A stretch of 64,000 nt of DNA from Symmetrospora coprosmae (Eukaryota; Basidiomycota; Cystobasidiomycetes; Symmetrosporaceae): assembly GCA_008802785.1 (NCBI GenBank), contig VUYT01000027.1, positions 186,001 to 250,000 on the forward strand. Direction: 5' to 3'. The notes beneath the pieces are model-generated. The model made no database searches. It saw nothing but the letters and a program-made list of their open reading frames with translations, and was not told the DNA's origin. Positions 12,804 to 25,402 of the stretch are shown here, piece by piece (position 1 is the first letter of the stretch; each line of letters starts with the position of its first letter). Position numbers and translations under genes: made by a program.

Positions 12804-13981
12804 TTATGCAATGTATTTGCTGCAAAGTAGCGAGGATCGGTCATCAGCACCTGCGATCACCGCGACGGCAAGCGATCTGTACTCACGCCATGAATCTCCG
12901 GTGGAATGTAGACCTGATGTTGTCGTTGATGAAGCCCTCCTTGAGCGCGTCATCAGTCTTCATGGCCTGGTTCTTGAAGATGACGTCGTCGTCCCATCGC
13001 TTTTGGATGGCAAAGCTCGAGGCGGCGGACCCTGTCGACGATGCAGCGTAGCCTCCAGGCGAGTCGAAGCTCCTGCTGCCAGACAGCGCCGCTTGCAAGT
13101 TTAAGAGTGGGTTGCCCGATGCGGCGGACTCCTCCGCAGAGACGGCCGCAGATGCGGCCCTGTCGGACTCCTGCCTGGCCTTCTCCTCTGCACGCTCCCG
13201 CTTGATCTTCTCGAGCTCACGCAGCAGCTCGGCAGTCTCGTCCTCGTCGTCCTCTTCCTCGTCCTCGCTGTCCTCCTCCTCCTCCTCATCTTCGTCCTCC
13301 CGCTCGCCATCCTCGACTGCAGGTGCTTTTCCCTTGCCCTTGCCGTTCCCGTTGGCTTGCGCCGCAGCCGGCGCACCGCCGAGATCAATCTCGTCCTCCT
13401 CGTCCTCGCTGTCCGAGTCGTCCCTGTCAAGCGCCGCGGCGTCCTCTATCATCTTGCGCCGCTTCGCCGCCTGCTCGTCCTCCTTCTGCTGTGTCGCGCC
13501 GACGGGGGCGCCCTCGATGAGCCCAGCTGCAGCCGGCGCAGCGCTCTCGCTCTCCTCAGCGGGCGCGAGGCCCTTGCGCTTCCGCCGGGCGGCCTCCTCT
13601 GCGCGCGCAAGCTCAAGCTTCAAATCCCGCCGTGCAACCTCGCTTGCTGTGCCCTGGCCTGGCTGCCTGAATTTGAGCTTGGTGTGCCCGGCAATGTCCT
13701 TGACCGAGAGCTGGCGCGACCCTGAGCCGACGTCTTTGGCTTGGGCGGGCTGTGCAGCGGTAGCAGCAGCAGCGCGGCGGCGGAGAACACAAGCATGAGC
13801 TCGTCAGTTACATGGCGCTTGGTGATGGTCTTGACAGCCATGTAAGAGGCTGCACTCACTGCCCACGTGGGTCGATCTGGACGAGCCGGTTGAGCAGCGC
13901 AGGCAGGCAACAGCGTCAGCAGGTTGAGCGGCATTGCCAGGTGCTCTGGAGCGTTCTGCATCGCTTACGTGCTGTAGACAT
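12804..13981 (-). CDS. CWC15: pre-mRNA splicing factor CWC15
   Basis: Component of the Prp19/NTC-associated spliceosome, 302 residues. Minus-strand exons: 13969-13981 (13 nt), 13860-13876 (17 nt), 12887-13749, 12804-12819 (16 nt); total 303 codons. The tiny first exons together give MSTAHRPTWA, which continues PAQAKD and then SGSRQLSVKDIAGHTKLKFR, the family hallmark. The middle is very acidic (runs of Glu/Asp) with KKR-like basic patches. The C-terminus reads QKRWDDDVIFKNQA, then IRSTFHRRFMAKYIA, matching the conserved CWC15 end. The final 16-nt exon is needed to supply KYIA. The assignment is secure; only the microexon edges rest on splice logic. Confidence 0.95.
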
Positions 13982-14664
13982 CCTGTGTGTATTGGAATGT
14001 TTTGTATGGTTTGGGTAGGTAGAAGCGACACGTCGAGCGGAGGTCTACAGTAGCGGCAAGACAGCTTGGGAGGCGATCTTGCAGCCGCAACGGATCTGCG
14101 CAATGTTCAGTTCAGAAGTATGTGACCCTTACGCACAGAAACTGACACTATGCTACAGATGGTATACTATGTCACGTTCTGACGGCGATATCGAAGCTTT
14201 CGGCTTCCCTAAACGGCCGTCCTTCCGTACGCAAGCATGTCTGCTCTCATGCGCGCCCGCTATGGCAGAGAAAGTGACGACTGAGGATGTCTCGACCACC
14301 TTTCCGCAAGATAGCTATCGTACAGCTGCCTCGCTGCCGCCGAGTCCACGTGCGGAGCTTCGACGGTCTCCTGTTGCTGCTGGCGTGCCCGTCCGTCCCT
14401 CCGTCTTTTTAGCGGGTGCGGAGAGCCGACGGACCGCATGTCCAAGCGGGCAAGCACCTTGCTGAGGGACACTTAGCGGCCGCTTGTACGGCTCTGAGTT
14501 GGTCCCAACGCAGCATCTGGGAGTTGTCGGTTGTGGAAGCGGAGCCGCATGGTGCGCGCTGAGCAAGATGGCGGCAACTTGGCGGTCTAGCACGCCCGCG
14601 ACTTTGCGGGCGATGACAGCGCGCTGAGATACCAGCATGGCTGACGGTGTTCGTGGCGCATTGA
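13982..14664. other. intergenic between CWC15 and MED22
   Basis: Upstream of CWC15 and downstream of MED22, both on the minus strand. Overlapping short frames exist on both strands but none has recognisable motifs or splice partners. Confidence 0.5.
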
Positions 14665-15331
14665 TCATTGCCTAGCCTGCACCCGCTCGAAGAGCTCCCT
14701 GGCCTGGTCCTTGACGGCCTGGAGCTCTTCCTCGGCCTCCTTGCGCTGCCGTTCCTGTACTTGAGCGGAACCCTTGTCTTCATCGTCCAGAAGGAAGAGC
14801 ATCTTGAGGGTGTGACTGAGGGAGAGGAGCGATTCCGTAGCTCGGACCTGAGGTAGCGGGGGCGGTGAGGGATGTCCATGACGGGGCAGACGCGTCTGTT
14901 AGAAACGGAGCGCGGGCGGGCATATCTGAGGGATGGAACGACACGTACCATCGACTCGGCCTTTAGTTCGACCTCTAGTGCGTCTTGCGCCGCCTTGAAC
15001 TTGTCCTTGTTTCCAACCTGTGCATAGCGTCTGCATCAGCGTCCGCGAGCCCTTGCAGGACGAACGCCCTCACCTTTGACAGCCTGACACAGTCTCCGAG
15101 TCCATCCACGAGGATCTCCATCTCTGCATCGACCTTTTTGTGCAGCTCCTCCTCGAACCTGTCGAGGTATTCCTCCGAGCTGACCTCCTTCTCTGCCCCA
15201 GCTCCCGTCTGCCCTCCTCCTCCTCCTCCCCTCCCTCCCATCCGACCGGACCCGCCTGCGCCAGGCAGGAGGCCAGTATTCAGCGACGTCTTGACTGAAA
15301 CATCCGTCTTGAAAGGTCGCGCCGTCGACAT
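14665..15331 (-). CDS. MED22: Mediator complex subunit 22 (Surf5)
   Basis: Head-module subunit of the RNA polymerase II Mediator, 169 residues. Minus-strand exons: 15074-15331, 14949-15017, 14665-14847; total 170 codons. After a Gly-rich N-terminus the protein is helical: EEYLDRFEEELHKKVDAEME, then GNKDKFKAAQDALEVELKAE, then VRATESLLSLTHTLKMLFLL and a coiled-coil end with EERQRKEAEEELQAVK-type heptads. This matches the Med22/Surf5 profile in length and order. It is divergent from the membrane protein gene at 15798. Confidence 0.88.
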
Positions 15332-15797
15332 CGTGGACAGTATCGATGCTGAGCTGAGCTGAGCTGAGCTGAGCTGAGACGAGCTGGCCCGGAGCTCTCC
15401 TCTCCGCAGCACGTGTGTCTCGACATCGCTGTTCTCCTACGCAGCACGAAGACTGGCACGATATGACAAGCGAATGGGGCCAACTCCTTCCCTCTGTGCA
15501 TGTTGATGGTTTCTCGGCCTGTCTTGAGCCCCGACTTTGACCGACCAGCGCGTCGAGCGCGGCTGGCTTCCTTTCATCGCGCAAGGCAAGCACGTCTCAG
15601 CCAACATGGACCCTTTGTGCGCGGCCGCAAGAGGAGCAGCCAAGCACCGCACTCCTCTGGCTCGGCTTATGATGGCATGGCGCAGCTGCCGCTGCGCGCA
15701 ACTCTACAGGCGCCAGACAAGCAGAGCCGCCGAATGAAGCACGTCCGCATAACGCCCATCCGGACAGCCCTACCCTTACATTTGCACACCCGCCACA
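15332..15797. promoter_or_regulatory. divergent promoter, MED22 and membrane protein
   Basis: 466 bases between divergent start codons. A GCTGA pentanucleotide repeat sits immediately upstream of the MED22 start. No further gene seen. Confidence 0.5.
15348..15379. repeat. GCTGA pentanucleotide tandem repeat
   Basis: About six consecutive GCTGA units, 17 bases upstream of the MED22 ATG, hence probably in its 5' UTR or core promoter. Confidence 0.85.
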
Positions 15798-17018
15798 ATG
15801 AGAGCTCTGGTAGCTCGAGCGACGGTGACTGCACTCCACACTCTCTTGCAGCGGGCTGCCGATGATGAAACGAGCACGAGTGGCAGCACCGGAGCAAAAG
15901 GGAGCTCCTCGAGCGCAGCAGGCAGCGGGGCCAGGAGCCCAACAGCGTCAACGAGCAAGGCAGCCAGCAAGACGTCTGCAGCTAAGGGCGCAACAGCGAA
16001 TCCGAAAGTGGAAGAAGAGGACAGGTGCGCGAGTCCGCCAGCCTGGCACTGTCTGATGTGGTCTGGACTAGCGGGCAGCTGACTCGTACATGTCTCCGCC
16101 CGCCTGCAGCTGGATATTCCACAACACGGACCTTGTCGTCTCTATATGCATTTGCGGAGTTGTCCTGACCATCATTGGCCTCATCCTGGTCTGGTGGTGG
16201 CTGAAGCGGAAGCACACCAAAGCTATGGCTGCTCGAGAGGCTGCCGAGGCCGCTGAGGAAGGGCAAGCAGGTAGTACGGGCGGCGATATATCTGTCTTCA
16301 AAGGTGAGTGCAGATGTCTGGAAGCGTGTGAGCCATACGGAAGCATGCTGATTTGAACATCTGTGCATCCGTAGGCATCGGTCCGGACGGTCCGGATGCC
16401 GAACAGCAGCAAGCCCTGGACAGCATGTACCCGCACTTTGGCGCGAGTCAGCCGAATGTCCCAACGCTAGCATCGTCATACCCTCCTGGCGACAACGACT
16501 ATGCCGATGAGAAGCTGGGATCGGGTGGAGGGTATCCGCCAGGCCAAATTGGTGGAGGCGGATACTCGCTCGGCGCCATCACGGAGCGCACTGAAGAGAC
16601 TGAAGGAGGCGGATCGCTGAACGACCGAGGTCTGGCGCGAGCGGGGACCAGTCCGGACCAGCAAGAGTGCGTATCCGATGCCGAGCAGATCACCGGTGAG
16701 GTTCGGCAAGAGGCTGATACCCGTCATGCTGCACTCTCCTCATCGACTGTCCCGACATCCTATCCGTTGCTGGCCTCCTTTACTCCAATCTTCCCTGGTC
16801 CTGCACCCTTTGCGGGCACCGCCCCTCGCACGCGCTCTATCCTGTCCGACCCCAGGGACTCCTACTACTACAACGATGAGCCGGACTACCGGTCAGCAGG
16901 CGGCTCGTCTGTTCCGGCAAGTCTCCAAATGCCGCAACCTGCACATCTCAAAGCGGGACCGAGGCCAGACGAGAGGGAGTCCATGTATTCGATGCAGGAC
17001 TCGACTAGATACGCGTGA
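15798..17018 (+). CDS. single-pass membrane protein of unknown function
   Basis: 354-residue protein; exons 15798-16024, 16110-16303, 16375-17018, phases consistent. I do not recognise the family. The N-terminal 75 residues start with a short amphipathic stretch (MRALVARATVTALHTLLQRA) and become a Ser/Ala/Lys-rich region. One strong membrane segment at about 84-107 (VVSICICGVVLTIIGLILVWW) is followed by KRKH, which predicts a cytosolic C-terminus. The tail is Gly/Pro/Ser-rich with SYYPPG-like motifs and ends in a Tyr-containing segment. The pattern (Ser/Thr-rich front, one helix, basic stop, disordered tail) resembles fungal cell-surface sensors or Mid2/Wsc-like proteins, but without a clear signal peptide that is only a guess. 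Confidence 0.75.
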
Positions 17019-17266
17019 AATGTACAAATAGGCTGGTGCAATTCTGAACATCTGACGCGATGTCTGCGAATGCTGGATGGTGCCATTGATGCACCCGCAA
17101 TCCAGACTGCGTTGTAGATGGGACTTGCAGTTGCCCCAGAGCGTGAGCCCTGCGCCACCATGACACTCGCCCAAGCCGCGTCACCGGCGAGGGGACGACG
17201 TGCACTACCGCGCTCAGCTTCAACCCAACTCTCAGGGAATAGCATCCGCAGACAAGCACTGCACCA

Positions 17267-19112
<1,846 letters not shown>

Positions 19113-19725
19113 AGACGGCGGGAGGATGATCATGCAATGCTCACTCCGGATTCAGAGTTCAGGAGCGTACTGCGACTACAATATCACTGCTGCTTTCGCT
19201 GTCCCGTCCGAAGACCTTTGCCGAATGTTGCTGCTGACGTAAAGGCGGCTGTGCATGACGACGTGGATTTGCCTCGTGCTGCTGCATCTCTGATTGACGC
19301 CAATCTTCACACAAAGCGTGGCATCCCCGTTGCTCTGTCATTGCGGGTACCAACCTGCGTGCACATCTCGAGCCTATATAAGCTATACAGCAGCGGAAGC
19401 CTACGCGAGTCGTTCAGACCGTGGTCATCTTCCACCCTCAGGCTTGGCCTCGAGGGCGCAGAGCTCCAGTACGGAGCAGCAGCAACAGCGACAGCCGCGC
19501 AGCTACAGTATACGCACAATCACTGTCAAAGGCTGCTGATCGCTAGACATAGTCCCCTTGACTCGACGAAGCCTGAGGCTCCTACGCGCGGTCCTGCAGC
19601 CCGGGCGCACGACTGTGCCATCATCACGACACCTGGCAGCTCAAGGCACGGCAGCTGCGCGCCCGAGCTACTCATCGCTGCGCATCAGCACATCTCCAGA
19701 GCTTCCTTAGCCGCGTTCAACCAAC
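19113..19725. other. intergenic before HUA1-like gene
   Basis: 613 bases with a good TATA element but no gene that I can support. Short frames on both strands lack motifs. Confidence 0.5.
19374..19382 (+). promoter_or_regulatory. TATA box candidate of HUA1-like gene
   Basis: Reads CTATATAAG on the plus strand, about 345 bases before the ATG at 19726. It is the best TATA match seen in the window. Confidence 0.5.
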
Positions 19726-21069
19726 ATGGCCTCCTACGCCGAGCCCGCACATCCGCCACCGGCTCCACCTCGACGCACGGCTGCAGTAGAAGCAGACGCC
19801 GATGACCTCGGTGATGCCGAGCCTCCTCCGCCGTACACATCCGTAGCTACCGGAGCGTCGACAACGCTCGAGGCCAACTTCTCGCGGCCGTACGAGGTGC
19901 AGGACTCGGGTGCCTTCGCGCAGTCGCAGAGCGCGTCAGGCCCGTCAGGCTTCGCGCATCCGACGGGCGCGCCGCCGCAACATCCGCATCGGACAGGTGC
20001 TTCTTCCAGCAGCAGCACCGGATTTATGCACCCGCCGGGACCGCCGCCGCCCCCTCAGCGTGCCAATGGCGCTCCCCAGCCCTCGCCGCACATCGACGGC
20101 GTGTCTTCCTTCAACCGCCCGGCCTTGCCGAACCAGGCACCGGCGCATACCACAGCGGCTCCGCCAATGGAGACCTCGCGAGAGTACTCGCCGACCGTAA
20201 GACCGTGTTCGGGGCAGCCGCTGCTCAACCGCGGCCGCTTGCTCATCTACACGAACGGCTTCTACTGCCCGAAGTGCCGTGAGTCTGCGACTGTAGATTC
20301 ATCACCGCGCTAGGACGTGCATTAAGCTGACCTGATCAGCTCGCTGTCCCTTGCAGATAACACCGGCTATAAAGCGTACGATCCCTCGAACCCGCACGAC
20401 CGGGTGCGTTGCTTCCCAGCTCATGCGACTTGACGCCTGCTGACGCAGTCTGAGATCTCGTTCTCAACCTACATTCAACAGTGTTGGGAGAAGTACGGCA
20501 AGCAGTTCACCGCTGTGATCCGCAACAGCCCGAATTTCACCTTCTCCAACCCAGCTTTACAGAAGCCATTGCCGAACGTTCGGTATACAGCCGCGCTGCC
20601 TCCAGCCCCGCCTCCACCGCAGCATCAACATCCAGGCTACTTCATCGCAGGGCAGCAGGGCGGTCCGCCGCCCTTGCAGTTTCAGCCCCCGCCACAACAG
20701 CATCACTACCCTGGCGCGCACTATCAGAACAACGGAGGCATGATGGCCGCGCAGCCGCACGTGTCGCACATGACGGGATGGGGACCGCCACCGCCTGGAG
20801 CGCTCGTGGTGCGGCCAGGAGATCCGAGAATAGGTGGGCTTTAATCAGCTCCACGACTCGAGCGCGCGCTGATGAGGCTGTGGTACTTCAGGCGGGCGGA
20901 TGTGCTACAACTGCGGCGGACGAGGCGTCGTCGACTGCGGATTCCTCTTTCTCGATGAAGAGACGTGTAGAATGTGCAACGGTACGTTTTGCGGAGCGGT
21001 GGCAGGATGCCCGAGTGCCTTTAGGCTGACATTGCACTGTTTCTGTCAGGTACCGGGCGGGTGTTCTGA
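19726..21069 (+). CDS. HUA1: HUA1-like proline-rich zinc-motif protein
   Basis: 353-residue cytosolic protein; exons 19726-20278, 20357-20403, 20482-20833, 20892-20981, 21050-21069, total 354 codons. A long Pro/Gln/His-rich region carries a PPPPYTS motif (a likely PY ligand for WW domains of Rsp5/Nedd4 ligases). Then comes a zinc-binding-like pair split around another proline-rich stretch: FYCPKCHNTGYKAY with DRCWEKYGKQF, and MCYNCGGRGVVDC with CRMCNGTGRVF at the C-terminus. The second resembles a DnaJ central zinc repeat (CxxCxGxG). This order and the NTGYK motif match fungal Hua1, which binds ubiquitin-pathway adaptors in actin and endocytosis. The last exon is only 20 bases. Confidence 0.82.
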
Positions 21070-21452
21070 ACCTCTCACATGCGACCTTCTTCTCTCCCCA
21101 GTACCGCCAGATCGCTAATCCGTAAATGTTGTTGCTACAAATTCCGTTGCCCTGTGGTGCAGTGCATACACGCTCGTCGAAACAGCAATGGAAGAGCATG
21201 CGACGAATGTGCAGGTGTGGCGTGCTGCGCTGACATGCTGAAGCCTACGTCATGTCGACTGATGATCAATTGGGCTTAAATAGTGGGAGAGCTGGCCGCA
21301 GCTTCCGAAGCTGGCCTAGACTGGTCGTACCCGTAGAGCTGTAAGCAGCGACAGCTCCCAAGCCTGCTGCAAGCATACGCGGCGATCCGAGCGAGAGGCC
21401 GATCCTGCTGACCACTGCCTGGCTGGCGGAAGATGTCTTGCAGCTCGCCTTC
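21070..21452. other. convergent intergenic region
   Basis: 3' flanks of the HUA1-like gene (plus) and DHFR (minus). No gene or clear terminator structure recognised. Confidence 0.5.
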
Positions 21453-22203
21453 TCACGTCCGGCACCACATCTCGTACCGCCACGCAATCTCCCCCTCTGT
21501 AACCTCGCCATCTGGCACCTCGACTCCCTCGAGCCATTGCCTGTGCTCCTCGATGCCTGCCTTCCTCCACTGGCTCTCGTCGAGCTCGGGGAAAAAGGTG
21601 TCGCATGACCACTGCTCGTCGCCCTTTGCGATGCGCGTGAGGAGGATCCGGTCGGCCAGATGCGCGTTCTCGGAAGCGAGGGAAGCAGTGTAGAGCTGAG
21701 CGCCTCCAATGATGAAGGTATGGTGGATGGGCGGAGTGCTGTCGGAGGCGAGGACGGACATGGCTTCGGCGAGTGACTTGGCCTGAAAGACACCTTCTGG
21801 CAGACCGCTGGGCGGGGGAATGACAGCAGGCAGGACAGGACAGTCAGTCTCTGCGTGTGCCAGCATGCGTCGAGCTGTACTGTAGCACCCACAGCTCCTT
21901 TCGCGTCTTTGACGCGCTGAGCACGCAGTTGACGCGATCCTTCAGCGGGCGGAACTTGCTCGGGATTGAGTCCCACGTCGTGCGGCCCATGATGACTGCG
22001 TTCTGCGGCCTGCTGCCGTCGCTGTCACTCTGCTCGCTTGTCGCAGGCACGGTTGTCGTTGCTCGGGCAAAGTATCGCATCTCCTTGCTCAGCTTCCACG
22101 GCAGCGAGCCATCGCGTCCGATCCCGCCCGAGCTGTCGAGCGCGACAATGAGCGTCGCTTTAGGATGAGTGGATGCAGATGGAGACGATGATGAGGATAC
22201 CAT
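21453..22203 (-). CDS. DFR1: dihydrofolate reductase
   Basis: NADPH-dependent reduction of dihydrofolate to tetrahydrofolate in the cytosol; 221 residues, monofunctional (no thymidylate synthase fusion). Minus-strand exons: 21893-22203 and 21453-21807. Marks: [20 protein letters not shown] at the substrate/cofactor site, [28 protein letters not shown] and [12 protein letters not shown], all in the right order. The C-terminal part has [14 protein letters not shown] as in fungal enzymes. The intron is placed between GTGGGT at 21892 and CAG at 21808 because this is the only choice that restores frame with a normal 85-base length; it joins KEL to GLPEGVF. An upstream in-frame ATG exists but adds a sequence with no family similarity. 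Confidence 0.95.
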
Positions 22204-22657
22204 TGCTCTTCGGAGGAGGTGATAGTTGTTGCGCATGAACAGGCAGTGGTGAGGGGAGAAGCCCTCCAAAGGGAGATGCGCATCTCCTTCTCTCGCTCTC
22301 ACGCATTCCACGCGTTAACATGACAATTTTATCGCCGCAGCAGCTGAAAGCCAGCAAACTTTCGCTTGACTGACTCTCGCATCTAAGCTATTCTAAATCA
22401 TCTACAGCTCGCCGGATTGATTGAGGTTTGCCTCGCAGTCACCTTTTCTCGGAGCGCGCGCAACATGGCACCTCTCCGCATGCCCGGCATCACACTCCAC
22501 CCTCACTACCTCCCTGTCTTCACTCAGCGTCCACTGTTAGACGCGTGCTGGAGGTAGAGGGAATGGCTTCTCGCTCGCCCCGACAGCTCTGCACATGCCG
22601 GCTGGCGATCAGCAACGATGTACTGCCCAACCAGCACGACATGGACTCTTACGGTAC
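22204..22657. other. intergenic between DHFR and Sfk1-like copy A
   Basis: Upstream of DHFR and downstream of array copy A, both on the minus strand. Nothing further recognised. Confidence 0.5.
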
Positions 22658-23578
22658 TCACGGGAAGAGATCTAGTGCGAAAGATGCGACGAAGACGATG
22701 AAGACAAGGCAGACGGACCATTCGAGAATAGCCGCCAAGTCGAAGTTGTCTCTGGACTTTGCAATGAAGAAGCCTGAATGCAACATATAAGGGTCAGCCT
22801 AGCCGTTTCGTAAACATTATACGCACTGACTCACCGCTGACTAGCACAATTGAGGCAATGAGGAACAGCACCCGGAACCAGAAGCTGGTCCGTAGATAGC
22901 TGTACTCGGGCCGATAGGTGTTGGCCATGCCGCGATATACGATGCAGAAGAAGGCAGCGGCGACAGTGTAGCCTCCTCTGCGTCGATGATACGGTCTTCA
23001 GTGTGCTCGATGACGCCAATACGCCAACCGATCCGACCGACTCACATGAAAACGCCCAAATAGACGATGTGCATCCTCGGGTACCGTGCCGTGTCGTAGA
23101 CTGCCAGCAAGATCAGTCCGGCTGCACCCACCAAAGCGAACAGTATGGCCAATCCTGCAAAAGCTTTCTGCGCTGCGCTTGCGTACCGCACTAGCCTGCC
23201 GCGCAGCCGAAGCCAGAACTCGATGACGAGCGCTATATCGAAGAGGATCACGGCGATGGCGCTGCCCACTATGAATAGAGTCCGAAGACGGTACGCTCCC
23301 TGGAGGAGTCCCCGAAAGGGGTCAGAGCAGCATAGGTGACTCTGAAGTCCGAGCGGGCAGACGCACCACATCGCTGACGAACGCAATGTCCTGCTTGCGA
23401 TCCATCGAACGGTAGCGCGGTTGACCTTTGCTTATCCAGTAGATCAACATCGTCAAAAGTGTGACTGTGAAGGGCCAGCGTACTGTAAGCGACACCGCCT
23501 TGACAGCCTGCCCGTAAGGAGACGCTCACCGAGCCATGTTGCCGCAGCGACAAGCGGGAAAACCCAGTACGCCGGCAT
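22658..23578 (-). CDS. Frag1/DRAM/Sfk1-family membrane protein, array copy A
   Basis: 225-residue multi-span membrane protein. Minus-strand exons: 23530-23578, 23367-23482, 23046-23299, 22835-22977, 22658-22773; all phases agree (226 codons). It begins MPAYWVFPLVAAATWL (membrane segment 1) and has TLLTMLIYWISKGQPRYRSM, DIAFVSDVGAYRLRTLFIVG, IAVILFDIALVIEFWLRLRG, AGLAILFALVGAAGLILLAV and SFWFRVLFLIASIVLV, and ends AAILEWSVCLVFIVFVASFA with DLFP. The order of helices and the motifs SD(V/I)GA, GRL and AA(V/I)LEW match fungal Sfk1-like proteins. Known relatives act at the plasma membrane or lysosome/vacuole (Sfk1 with PI4-kinase Stt4 and in phospholipid asymmetry; DRAM in autophagy). The stop follows DLFP directly, so it lacks the cytosolic tail of copy D. 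Copy A looks intact and is the best-preserved short-form member. Confidence 0.82.
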
Positions 23579-24106
23579 TCAGTCGATCTACACCAGGTAG
23601 ACTCGATACGCATGTCATCGCAGAGCAGCTCGACAGTCCCGCTTTCATTGGCAACGTTAGCTGAGATTTCTCCCCTTGTTTGGGTGACTGCAACGGCTGT
23701 GAAAGCCTGGCGATCGCGGACAACCTGCACGGACTCAGCAGGGAGCAGTCACCAGACTAGCGTTTCGGGTTAGAAGCACCACGGATGGCACCACAGATAC
23801 CACCTACGACCTTCTACAGTACTGCTTCTCTACTCAATATCACTGAATGCTCGTTGAGCTGGACTTGCTCTTCCCACTGCCGTTTCCATCCGACTGACAT
23901 GTGCAACGACTCTCTTGCCTCTCGCCTCTTTCGCTTACCTGACCCAATACGTTTGGCCCCTCTGCCAGTGACGAGTCCACCTTTTCGCCCTGCTCGACAC
24001 AGGGCTCCTTTCCTGGCAGTGCGTACGGCTCTTCGCGCGCTGAAACGGCCCTGCGATCATGGCGACTCGTCAGCACGCTGGTCGTTGCAGATAGTACCAG
24101 ACTGGA
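23579..24106. other. intergenic between array copies A and B
   Basis: Presumed promoter of copy A and 3' flank of copy B. I see no fifth copy here: neither the start motif (xxYWxxPLxAA) nor the AAxLEW end motif is present. Confidence 0.5.
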
Positions 24107-25074
24107 CTATGCTCGCGGCACCAAGTCGAAAGCAAATGCCGCCATTGTGATGATGAAGAGCATCGAGATGGCCCACTCGAGCACAGCTGCGAGCTCGTGC
24201 CGATCCTCCCACTTGAGCACGAAGAAGCCTTCTCTCGCACGGGGTGTTACTTACATTAGCTGCGCTTTGACCGAGTTCGGAAAGCAGCGTCCGAGGCACT
24301 CACCAATGGCTAATGCGGTGGTGAGGGTCAATAGCGCTAGTTGAAGTCGGAAGCTTCTGAGCAGATGCGGGTATTCATGCCTGTATGCGAATGCCAAGCG
24401 ACGGTAGACTTCACATGCACAGCCTGAAGATATTCTATAGCTGACCCTGAGCGCCGAGCCGACGCAGTCAGCTATGACACTCTGGCGACATCGCCTGTGG
24501 GCAGCGCTCACACGAAGCCGACCAGGAAATACGCATGTATCTTGCGGTACTGCACCGTATCGAAGACGGTCAGAAGAATGAGTCCCTCAGCGCCAACGAG
24601 GGCAAAAGCGACTGCCGCGCCAGCTACCTGCCTTTGGCGGTCACTGGTATAGCGGACAAGTCGCCCCCGGTTCCGAGCCCAGAACTCGACGATGATGGCC
24701 ACATCGAAAAGCACGACCGCGAGAGTGCTTCCGGTGACGAAGAGAGGTTTCAAAGGCCCCGCGCCCTATTCGACGGGTCAGCCAGCGCACTCATTCCAGT
24801 TGACATTCTACCACATGCACGCAGCAGCTCCGAGATGAGCGTGATAGAGCCAGGCTCGTGCTCAAAATGCTGCAGGGCGTGGTGAAGATGCGAATCATGC
24901 ACGCGAGAGCGCACCTCCTCGATACGCGCCAGGAGCATAGTGCCAAGTGTGCCTGTGCAACAGCCGTCACGGTCGAGCTCGCTCAACTCAAGCACCAGCT
25001 CTTTGAGCGAGGTCCAGGCACTCACCAGCCCATATGACTGCCGCGAGAAGAGGCAGTAGCCAGTAGAGGGGCAT
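24107..25074 (-). CDS. Frag1/DRAM/Sfk1-family membrane protein, array copy B (exon 2 abnormal)
   Basis: Minus-strand exons: 25026-25074 (MPLYWLLPLLAAVIWAG), exon 2 from 24952 with unclear end, 24512-24765, 24304-24446, 24107-24228. Exons 1, 3 and 4 have exactly the same lengths as in copy A (49, 254, 143). Exon 3 reads GAGPLKPLFVTGSTLAVVLF and NRGRLVRYTSDRQRQ, exon 4 CACEVYRRLAFAYRHEYPHL, exon 5 AAVLEWAISMLFIITMAAFA ending DLVPRA. Exon 2 starts GTLGTMLLARIEE and later has PGSITLISEL, which corresponds to the DIAFVSDV end of exon 2 in A, but no GT donor follows it in the needed phase (CTGCTGCGT where copy C has GTAAGT). Either a cryptic donor such as GTGCGC at GAGGAG is used, which shortens exon 2, or the copy is decaying. 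The membrane segment of exon 2 in A is also not recognisable. Confidence 0.65.
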
Positions 25075-25402
25075 GCAGACGCCAGGAAGCGATCGCCTGC
25101 CACGATGGCTTAATTCAGAGTGGCTGCCCTGAAGCGTACGTTGAGGCGCCAGACAATCGGGTGCCGGACCCTGTTTGGAAGCTGAGCCACCGCCATGAGT
25201 CAAGTGTCAGTACATATGTTGGCGCTTGCTGACATGTACTAATTCGGGCGCGTCTGCTGCCCAGTACAGATTCCTTTGTTGTGGCTCGCCAAAGGGTTGT
25301 GCCATCTAAACTCGGATCTGACGAATACTCTGATTCCCACCGAAGCAGCAGAATGTTGAAAGTGCTAAAGATGGGGACTGCGTTGGCTGACTCATATGCC
25401 GG
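25075..25402. other. intergenic between array copies B and C
   Basis: Short spacer holding the presumed promoter of copy B. Nothing further seen. Confidence 0.5.

Noticed and set aside
13112-13798. Plus-strand Ser-rich open frame of 228 codons.
   Set aside because: It is antisense to the acidic region of CWC15; poly-Ser is the reverse reading of GAG/GAC-rich codons.
14409-14951. Arg/Ser-rich minus-strand frame overlapping MED22 exon 3.
   Set aside because: It is in another frame from the supported MED22 exon and lacks any family signature.
23579-24106. Possible fifth member of the Sfk1-like array.
   Set aside because: None of the family motifs found in the other four copies appears on either strand.
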